A stretch of 5,088 nt of DNA from assembly GCA_003223675.1 (NCBI GenBank), contig QHVW01000047.1, positions 1 to 5,088 of the forward strand, read 5' to 3'. The notes beneath the pieces were generated by a model. The model ran no database searches. It was not told the DNA's origin and was given only the letters and a program-made list of their open reading frames with translations. A program made the position numbers and the translations under genes. Shown here one piece after another: positions 1 to 5,088 of the stretch. This DNA is from Acidobacteriota bacterium (GTDB taxonomy: Bacteria; Acidobacteriota; Thermoanaerobaculia; Multivoradales; UBA5704). Position 1 is the stretch's first letter, and the number at the start of each line of letters is the position of its first letter.

Positions 1-2969
1 TGGTCACGGCCGTGGCGGTGGGATTGTCGATCCGCCACGACGCCCTGTTCATCGCCCTGCTCGGCCTGGTGGGCGGCTTCGCCACGCCGGCCCTGCTGTC
101 GAGCGGCGAGGACCACCCCTACGGGCTCTTCGGTTACCTGCTGCTCCTCAATGCCGGGCTCGCCTGGGTGGCGCTGCGCAAATCATGGCCGGTGCTCTCG
201 GCGCTCTCGCTCGCCTTCACCTTCCTCTATCAGTGGGGGTGGGCCTTCAAGTTCCTCGACGCCTCGAAGCTGCCGCTGGCGCTGGGGATCTTCCTGATCT
301 TCCCCGTCCTCGGCTTCCTGGCGCCGGCCATCGTCCGGGGAGCGGAAGAGGGGAAGGACGCCTTCGCCCGGACGGCGGTGGTGGGGTCCCTCCTGCCTCT
401 CTTCTTCGGGCTCTATCTCGCCTCCGTCCCCGCCTACGGCGCGCGCTACGGCCTCCTCTTCGGCTTCCTGTTCTTGTTGCAGGCCGGCCTCTTCGCCGTG
501 GCGGTATACCGTGGGATGGGCATTCTTCACGCCATCGCCGCCGGGGGGACTCTCCTCTCCTTCGCCATCTGGCTCGCGACCTCGTACGAGAAGGCAGGCG
601 CCTGGCCGGCGATCCTCGGCTTCGTGGCCCTCTTCCTGCTCTTCGATCTCGCGGCCCCCTGGGTCGCCGACCGCCTGGGCCGGCCGCTCGGCAAGGAGGG
701 GCGCGCCGGCGCCATCCTCGGGACGCTCCTCCTCTTCGTCTTCCCCGTGCTGCTCCTCATCGAGCCGGCCACGGCCGCGCCGGGGTTGCCGTTCGGCGTG
801 CTCTTCGTCCTGCTGACGGCCACGGCCGGCTTCGCCCTGCTCTACGAGGACGGCTACCTCCACCTGATCGCCGCCTTCTTCGCCGTCGCCGCCGAGGCGG
901 TCTGGTCGGCGCGCTGGCTCTCTCCCGAGCGGCTGCTGGCGGGGATCTCGATCTATGCCGTGTTCGGCCTCTTCTACCTCGGCACGCCGATCCTCGCCCG
1001 GCGGCTGGGACGCCGGCTGCGGCCCGAGGACAGCGGAGCGTTCCTGCTCCTGCTGGCCCTGGGCCTCCTCTTCTTCCTCTCCGCCGGCCCGCTCGCCCAG
1101 GCGGCTCTCTGGGGGCTCGCGCTCCTGCTGGTGATCCTGAACGCCGGGCTCTTCCTGGAGTCCGGGACCCTGCACCGGCCGGTGGTCACCGTCCTCGGCG
1201 CGATCCTCTCGTGGGCCCTGATCGCCGTCTGGTGGCTGACGGTGCCGCTCGCCGCCAGCCTCGTCCCCGCGCTCTTCCTGGTCGCCGGCTTCACCCTCCT
1301 CAGCCTCGGCGGCAACCTCTGGCTGCGGCGGCGGCAGGGAGGAGCGGAGGAGGGGGCGGCCGACCCGCTCGGCGGCAGCCTCTATCTGGCCCTGGTGGGG
1401 CACGCGTTCCTTCTCTTCGTGGCGGCGCAGCCCCGGCTTTCGGTCCCTCCCTGGCCGTTCCTCGGGGTGCTCCTCGTGCTCGATCTCGCCGCCGGGGTGG
1501 CCGCCCTCTGGCTGCGCCGGGCCTCGCTGTGGATCGCGGCGCTCGCCGCCTCGGACGTCATCCTCTTCACCTGGGTGGTGACCACGAGGCAGGGCCCCTG
1601 GCCGGCGGTGGCCGTGGGCGCGGCGCTGGCGGTTGCCGTCCTCGGGTTCCTCTGGATCGCCCTGGCCCGGCGGATCGCCCCGCGGGACGGAGATCTCGCG
1701 TCGGGCGTGGCGTCGGCGGCCGTGGCCGGCCTCTTCCTGGGCTTTGGGGTCGCCATCGCGGCCTCGATGACCTCCGGAGCGCCCGCGCTGGGCTTCACGA
1801 TCGCCGCGCACGTGGCGTTCCTCCTCGCCCTCCTCGCTCTGTCGGCGCTCGTGGATCGGCCCTGGCTGGCGCCGCTGTCGATCATCTCCACCACCGCCGC
1901 CGTGGCCGGCTGGCGGATCGCCCACCTGGAGGGGCCCCCCTACCCCTGGTGGCACGAGCTGGCCTTCGCCGGCGCGCTCTACCTGCCGTACCTGGCCTTC
2001 CCGCTGATCCTGGGAGAGCGGGCGCGGCGCCTGCGCCAGCCCTTCCTGGCGGCGGTGCTCGCCAGCCTCAGCTTCTTCCTGATCGCCCGGCACGCCCTGG
2101 TCGCCGGGGGATTCGAAGGGGTGATCGGCGTCCTGCCGGTGGCGCAGGCCATGGCGCTCGCCGTCCTGCTCGCCCAACTGGTCCGGATGGAGCGCCGGGC
2201 GCCCGAGGGGGTGAAGCCGGAGCGCGATCCGGGCCGGCTCGCCCTGGTGGCCGGAGCGGTGCTCGCCTTCATCACGGCGGCCATCCCGCTGCAGCTCGAC
2301 CAGGAGTGGATCACCATCGGCTGGGCCCTCCTGGCCGCGGCGCTCGCCGCCCTCTATCTGCGTATCCCGCACCGCGGGCTCCTGTGGTGGACGGCCGGCC
2401 TGCTCGCCGCGGTCTTCGTCCGGCTGGCGGCGAATCCCGCCGTCCTGGCCTATCATCCGCGCGGCTTCACGCCGATCTGGAATTGGTACCTCTACACGTA
2501 CCTCGTGCCCGCTCTCGCCTTCTTCCTCGCCTCCTGGCTGCTGGCGCGCGGCGACGACCGCCTGATCCCGCCCCTGCCGCGCCTCTCGGGGATCGCCGCG
2601 GGTGGCGGGGTGGTGCTCCTCTTCCTGCTGGTCAACATCGAGATCGCGGACTTCTTCTCGTCCGGCTCCAGCCTCACCTTCGGCTTCCTCAGCGGGCAGG
2701 CGATGCTGCCCGAGGACCTCTCCTACACCCTGGGCTGGGCCCTGTTCGCCATCGCCCTCTTCATCGCCGGGATCATCCTGCGCAACCAGGTGGCGCGGGT
2801 CTCCGCCATCGTGCTGCTCCTGGTGGCGGTGCTCAAGGGGTTCGTGCACGACATGGCGCGGCTGGGCGGCCTCTACCGCGTGGCCTCCTTCGCCGGCCTC
2901 GGCATCTGCCTGGCGCTGATGGCGGTGCTGATCCAGAAGTACGTGCTGCCGCGGCGGGAGGAGCGATGA
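1..2969 (+). CDS. DUF2339 family polytopic membrane protein, 5'-truncated by the window edge
   Basis: The reading frame is open from the first complete codon (position 3) to the TGA at 2967-2969. A GTG at 12 could be read as a start, but the codons before it (V-T-A) continue the membrane helix and residues just after it match the interior of DUF2339 proteins (VGLSIRHDALFIALLGLVGG, then TPALLSSGEDHP and LFGYLLLLNAGL). The true start therefore lies upstream, and roughly 200 N-terminal residues are probably missing. Counting from position 12, the 985 residues visible are almost wholly hydrophobic helices separated by short Arg-rich loops (about 329-337, 438-442, 669-675, 726-742), so more than twenty membrane passes are likely. 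The family's C-terminal hallmark is present: EDLSYTLGWALF at 901-912, LKGFVHD at 941-947 and GGLYRVASFAGLG at 952-964, ending in a basic tail. No catalytic motif is recognisable and the family's function is unknown. It overlaps the downstream DUF3999-type gene by 4 bp, its usual partner. Family assignment is confident; any role in envelope assembly is inference. Confidence 0.93.
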   Translation, partial: VTAVAVGLSIRHDALFIALLGLVGGFATPALLSSGEDHPYGLFGYLLLLNAGLAWVALRKSWPVLSALSLAFTFLYQWGWAFKFLDASKLPLALGIFLIFPVLGFLAPAIVRGAEEGKDAFARTAVVGSLLPLFFGLYLASVPAYGARYGLLFGFLFLLQAGLFAVAVYRGMGILHAIAAGGTLLSFAIWLATSYEKAGAWPAILGFVALFLLFDLAAPWVADRLGRPLGKEGRAGAILGTLLLFVFPVLLLIEPATAAPGLPFGVLFVLLTATAGFALLYEDGYLHLIAAFFAVAAEAVWSARWLSPERLLAGISIYAVFGLFYLGTPILARRLGRRLRPEDSGAFLLLLALGLLFFLSAGPLAQAALWGLALLLVILNAGLFLESGTLHRPVVTVLGAILSWALIAVWWLTVPLAASLVPALFLVAGFTLLSLGGNLWLRRRQGGAEEGAADPLGGSLYLALVGHAFLLFVAAQPRLSVPPWPFLGVLLVLDLAAGVAALWLRRASLWIAALAASDVILFTWVVTTRQGPWPAVAVGAALAVAVLGFLWIALARRIAPRDGDLASGVASAAVAGLFLGFGVAIAASMTSGAPALGFTIAAHVAFLLALLALSALVDRPWLAPLSIISTTAAVAGWRIAHLEGPPYPWWHELAFAGALYLPYLAFPLILGERARRLRQPFLAAVLASLSFFLIARHALVAGGFEGVIGVLPVAQAMALAVLLAQLVRMERRAPEGVKPERDPGRLALVAGAVLAFITAAIPLQLDQEWITIGWALLAAALAALYLRIPHRGLLWWTAGLLAAVFVRLAANPAVLAYHPRGFTPIWNWYLYTYLVPALAFFLASWLLARGDDRLIPPLPRLSGIAAGGGVVLLFLLVNIEIADFFSSGSSLTFGFLSGQAMLPEDLSYTLGWALFAIALFIAGIILRNQVARVSAIVLLLVAVLKGFVHDMARLGGLYRVASFAGLGICLALMAVLIQKYVLPRREER
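2956..2963 (+). promoter_or_regulatory. Ribosome binding site for the second gene, inside the end of the first
   Basis: The purine-rich stretch GGGAGGAG lies 2 bases before the ATG at 2966 (4 bases if GGGAGG is taken as the core). It sits within the last codons of the upstream gene. Together with the ATGA stop/start overlap it supports ATG 2966 as the start and implies translational coupling. The spacing is on the short side, so re-initiation by ribosomes finishing the first gene may matter more than independent initiation. Confidence 0.5.
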
Positions 2970-4969
2970 GGCGGCGGGCTACCATCTTCCTGGCCGGATT
3001 GCTGATCGTCTCGGGGCTCGCCAGCGGCGGCGGGCCCCGCTTCCGCTTCGAGCGTCCGGTCCTCCCCGGCGCCGCGGGACCCAACCGCCTTGAGCCGGAC
3101 GTGCCGCTCCTCGCCGGCGCCGCCACCGGTTTTGTCGACCTGCGCCTCTTCGACGCCGGCGGCCGGGAGGTCCCCTATCTCCTGGTGGACCCGCCGCGCC
3201 GCGAGCCCGAATGGCGCGCGGGACGGCTCCTGCCGACGGCCGCGACCAAGACCGCGAGCGGCTTCGAGGTGGATCTGGGGACGGGCGCGACGGTCGACCG
3301 GGTGCGGATCCTGGGTCTGCCCGCTCCTTTCCTCAAGCGCTTCCGACTGGAGGGGGGAGGGGACCGCAGCCGCTGGACCCTGCTGGTGGCCCAGGGGACC
3401 CTCTTCGACCTGCCCGAGGAGAAGCTCAGCCGCCTCGACGTCGACTTCCCGGCCGGCGACTTCCGCTATCTGCGCCTGACCTGGGACGACGCGTCGAGCG
3501 CCCGCCTGCCGCCGCCGGGCGCGGTGACGGCGAGGCTGGTGCGCGCGACCGATCCGGGGCGGGCGGCGCGGGTCCCGGTGGCCTTCGAGCGGCGGCCGAG
3601 CGAGCCGGGGAAGAGCCGCTTCCGCCTCCGTCTGCCGGCGGCCCGGCTGCCAGTGGTGGCGCTGGACCTCGACGTCGCCGGAGGACCGGGCGGCCCCCTG
3701 CTGCGCGCCGCCACGGTGGCCGCGGGGCGGCTGCGCCAAGGGGACGGCGGGGAGATCGCGCCCGCGCGGCTCGGAGAAACGATCCTCCGGCGGGCGGTGC
3801 GCGACGGCCTCTCGGCCGCCGACCTGCGCATCCCCGTGAGCCAGCCGGAGGGGGCCGATCTGGAGCTCACGGTCGACGACGGGAGCAATCCGCCGCTGGA
3901 GCTCGCCGGGGTGGCCGCCGAGCTCGCGCCACTCCCCTGGATCTACTTCGAGGCCGCCGGCACCGCGCCCCTGACCGCGCGCTTCGGCGATCCCAAAGCG
4001 GCGGCCCCCCGCTACGACCTCGAAGCGCTGCGTGACCAGGTGGCGCATGCCCGCACGGCCGCGTCGCGCTGGGGGGAGGTCCGCGACCTCCAACCGCGGG
4101 AGGGGGAGGCTGTGGAGAGCCCGTTGCCGGCCCTGGGAGCGCCGCTCGATACGAGCAAATTCCGCGAGCGGCGGAAGATTCCGGCCAGCCCGCCGGGGCT
4201 GACCTCGCTGCTGCTCGACGCCGCCGTCCTCTCCCGCAGCCCGGGGCTCGCCGACATCCGGATCGCCGACGCCCAGGGGCGCCAGGTCCCCTATCTCCTG
4301 GAGCGGCGGGACGAGCCCATGTCGGTCCCCCTGCCGACTCTGGCGCGGCGGGCGGAGAAGGGGGATCCGCCGTCTCTCTCCCGGTACAGGATCGATCTGC
4401 CGTACCCCTCGCTGCCGTCGGCGCGGCTGGTCCTGGCCACCTCGGCGCGGGTCTTCGACCGCTCCGTCCGGCTCGTGGTCCCTGTGGCCGGCCGTCAGGG
4501 GCGGGAGCCGGAGGAGCGGACGGTGGCCGAGGCCGCCTGGCGGCACGCCGATCCCGAGACCCCGGCGTCCCAGCTCACCCTCGATCTCCCGGCGGGGACG
4601 GCCACCCGCTACGACCTCGTGGTGGAGGAGGGGGACAATTCCCCCCTGCCGCTCGCTCCCCCCAGGCTGCTCCTGCCGGCTGACCGCCTGCGCTTCTTCT
4701 ATCCGGCGGGAGCCTCCCTGGAGCTCCTCTACGGCCAGCCGGGATTGGCGTCGCCGCGCTATGACCTGGAGCTCCTGGCCCCGCGCCTCCTGGGCGAGAC
4801 CGCGCGCGAGATCGCTCTCGGCCCCGAGCGCGGCCGCAGCCCGGAGCCGGACGCCGAGGCCACGGGACGCAAGATCTTCTGGGGGGCCCTGGTGGGGGCG
4901 GTGGTGGTGCTGCTGCTGGTTTTGGGGAGGATGCTGCGGAGGCAGCCGGAGGAGCCGGCGGCGCCCTGA
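2966..4969 (+). CDS. DUF3999-type exported, membrane-anchored protein with a duplicated module
   Basis: The product is 667 residues. Residues 1-20 form a signal segment (MRRR, then a hydrophobic core to about residue 19). It has no cysteine after the core, so it is not a lipoprotein; cleavage near GLA/S is plausible. Residues 25-620 are beta-rich and probably periplasmic. Residues 637-655 are a single membrane helix followed by the basic tail RMLRRQ, giving an N-out, C-in topology. DUF3999 features are visible: DLRLFDAGGREVPYLL at 58-73, a jelly-roll-like segment at 100-190 (WTLLV, FRYLRLTWDD), SNPPLEL at 307-313, then LTARFGD and PRYDLEAL at 336-355. The pattern recurs as ADIRIADAQGRQVPYLL (429-445), DNSPLPL (557-563), LELLYGQ and PRYDLELL (585-604), so the protein carries a second, shorter module. 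I recall typical members as shorter, with one module. The start is fixed by the 4-bp overlap with the upstream gene and a purine-rich ribosome binding site. The family has no known activity. The jelly-roll segments might bind carbohydrate or protein partners, which is inference. No obvious enzyme active site is seen. Confidence 0.87.
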   Translation: MRRRATIFLAGLLIVSGLASGGGPRFRFERPVLPGAAGPNRLEPDVPLLAGAATGFVDLRLFDAGGREVPYLLVDPPRREPEWRAGRLLPTAATKTASGFEVDLGTGATVDRVRILGLPAPFLKRFRLEGGGDRSRWTLLVAQGTLFDLPEEKLSRLDVDFPAGDFRYLRLTWDDASSARLPPPGAVTARLVRATDPGRAARVPVAFERRPSEPGKSRFRLRLPAARLPVVALDLDVAGGPGGPLLRAATVAAGRLRQGDGGEIAPARLGETILRRAVRDGLSAADLRIPVSQPEGADLELTVDDGSNPPLELAGVAAELAPLPWIYFEAAGTAPLTARFGDPKAAAPRYDLEALRDQVAHARTAASRWGEVRDLQPREGEAVESPLPALGAPLDTSKFRERRKIPASPPGLTSLLLDAAVLSRSPGLADIRIADAQGRQVPYLLERRDEPMSVPLPTLARRAEKGDPPSLSRYRIDLPYPSLPSARLVLATSARVFDRSVRLVVPVAGRQGREPEERTVAEAAWRHADPETPASQLTLDLPAGTATRYDLVVEEGDNSPLPLAPPRLLLPADRLRFFYPAGASLELLYGQPGLASPRYDLELLAPRLLGETAREIALGPERGRSPEPDAEATGRKIFWGALVGAVVVLLLVLGRMLRRQPEEPAAP

Positions 4970-4971
4970 GA

Positions 4972-5075
4972 GGGTGTCTCGAAAGTACGATTCCGCATGG
5001 CAACTCCCCACTGTAGAGACGCCCCGCGGGGCGTCTCCGAGGCGGGCAAATGGCCTGTTTTGCCACAGAACACCC
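4972..5075. repeat. Possible REP/MITE-like palindromic intergenic element
   Basis: The region after the operon stop holds nested inverted repeats. The outer arms are GGGTGT (4972-4977) and ACACCC (5070-5075). Intermediate arms are TGGCAA (4998-5003) and TTGCCA (5060-5065). At the centre is a perfect 22-bp palindrome. A separate small hairpin can form from GGCAAA (5045-5050) and TTTGCC (5059-5064) with an 8-base loop, as an alternative to the intermediate pairing. The base composition is visibly less GC-rich than in the two genes. The layering resembles a non-autonomous mobile element or a repetitive extragenic palindrome, but no second copy and no clear target-site duplication is visible here. 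The boundaries are my choice from the outer arms and are uncertain. The rest of 4970-5088 shows no convincing gene. Confidence 0.35.
5016..5037. repeat. Perfect 22-bp palindrome, strong hairpin 47 bp after the second gene
   Basis: The left arm GAGACGCCCCG (5016-5026) is followed immediately by its exact reverse complement CGGGGCGTCTC (5027-5037). The pairing stops at the next base on either side (A versus C). As RNA it would form a very stable GC-rich stem in which the innermost pairs must open to make a loop. There is no T-run after it on either strand, so it is not a canonical intrinsic terminator. It could still stall polymerase, protect the mRNA 3' end, or serve as a binding or transposase-recognition site. 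The inverted repeat is certain; its function is not. Confidence 0.8.
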
Positions 5076-5088
5076 ACGGGATCTCGAG

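Noticed and set aside
183..2849. 888-codon open frame on the minus strand opposite the first gene.
   Set aside because: The product is rich in Glu, Arg, Gly, Gln and Pro with no domain pattern. It is the antisense shadow of hydrophobic Leu/Ala/Phe codons in GC-rich DNA.
185..2965. The reading frame of the second gene stays open for about 2.8 kb upstream of its ATG, through the whole first gene, giving a potential 1594-residue fusion.
   Set aside because: The translated upstream part is an Arg/Pro/Gly/Ala-rich low-complexity string typical of an out-of-frame reading of high-GC coding DNA. The first gene's own frame encodes a recognisable family and the ATG at 2966 starts a signal peptide.
5016..5060. 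Classical Rho-independent terminator.
   Set aside because: The stem is strong, but the bases after it on the + strand are CGAGGCGGG and on the minus strand TACAGTGGGG, so neither side has the required T-run. The TGTTTT at 5055-5060 is too far away to serve.
2873..5077. 734-codon open frame on the minus strand opposite the second gene.
   Set aside because: It has the same compositional signature as the other antisense frame, runs through the palindromic element, and shows no recognisable motif or convincing ribosome binding site. The + strand protein is clearly the real product.
4977..5087. TCTCGA occurs at 4977-4982 and again at 5082-5087, which might be read as a target-site duplication around the palindromic element.
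   Set aside because: The first copy lies inside the outer arm region, so the geometry does not fit a flanking duplication, and a 6-bp match is common by chance in GC-rich DNA.
4997..5088. Short open frame starting ATG at 4997 and running off the window end (MATPHCRDAPRG...).
   Set aside because: It reads straight through the 22-bp palindrome and the hairpin arms, has no good Shine-Dalgarno sequence before it, and resembles translated repeat DNA. A real gene start here cannot be fully excluded without the next bases.
1..5088. CRISPR array, toxin-antitoxin pair, nuclease or other defence system.
   Set aside because: There are no spaced direct repeats, no small paired genes and no nuclease or NTPase motifs. 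Both genes are fully explained as envelope proteins of unknown function.

Overview
This window is a single two-gene locus on the + strand, plus a short non-coding tail. The DNA is very GC-rich (about 70% by eye) with strong G/C preference at third codon positions, which keeps long spurious frames open on both strands. There is no rRNA, tRNA or other taxonomic marker. A high-GC Gram-negative bacterium is the best guess because the second product looks built for the periplasm. An Acidobacteriota-like or deltaproteobacterial-like source would fit, but this is weak inference.

Positions 1-2969 hold most of a very large polytopic membrane protein of the DUF2339 family. It is cut at its 5' end by the window edge. 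The missing part should be the family's N-terminal region, often a coiled coil plus the first membrane helices. The C-terminal family signature is intact. The stop overlaps the start of the next gene by 4 bp (ATGA), so the two are almost certainly co-transcribed and translationally coupled.

Positions 2966-4969 encode a 667-residue DUF3999-type protein: an N-terminal signal segment, a long beta-rich extracytoplasmic region, and one C-terminal membrane anchor. It is longer than the single-module members I recall and contains an internal duplication: the module beginning with a D-[LI]-R motif and ending in PRYDLE occurs twice. DUF2339 and DUF3999 genes recur side by side in bacteria and neither has an established biochemical function. 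The pair probably forms an envelope complex, with a multi-helix membrane core and a periplasmic beta-domain partner.

Positions 4970-5088 contain no convincing gene. They hold a perfect 22-bp palindrome inside a nested set of shorter inverted repeats whose outer arms are GGGTGT and ACACCC. This looks like a small REP/MITE-like intergenic element. I see no defence system, CRISPR array, transposase or RNA gene.
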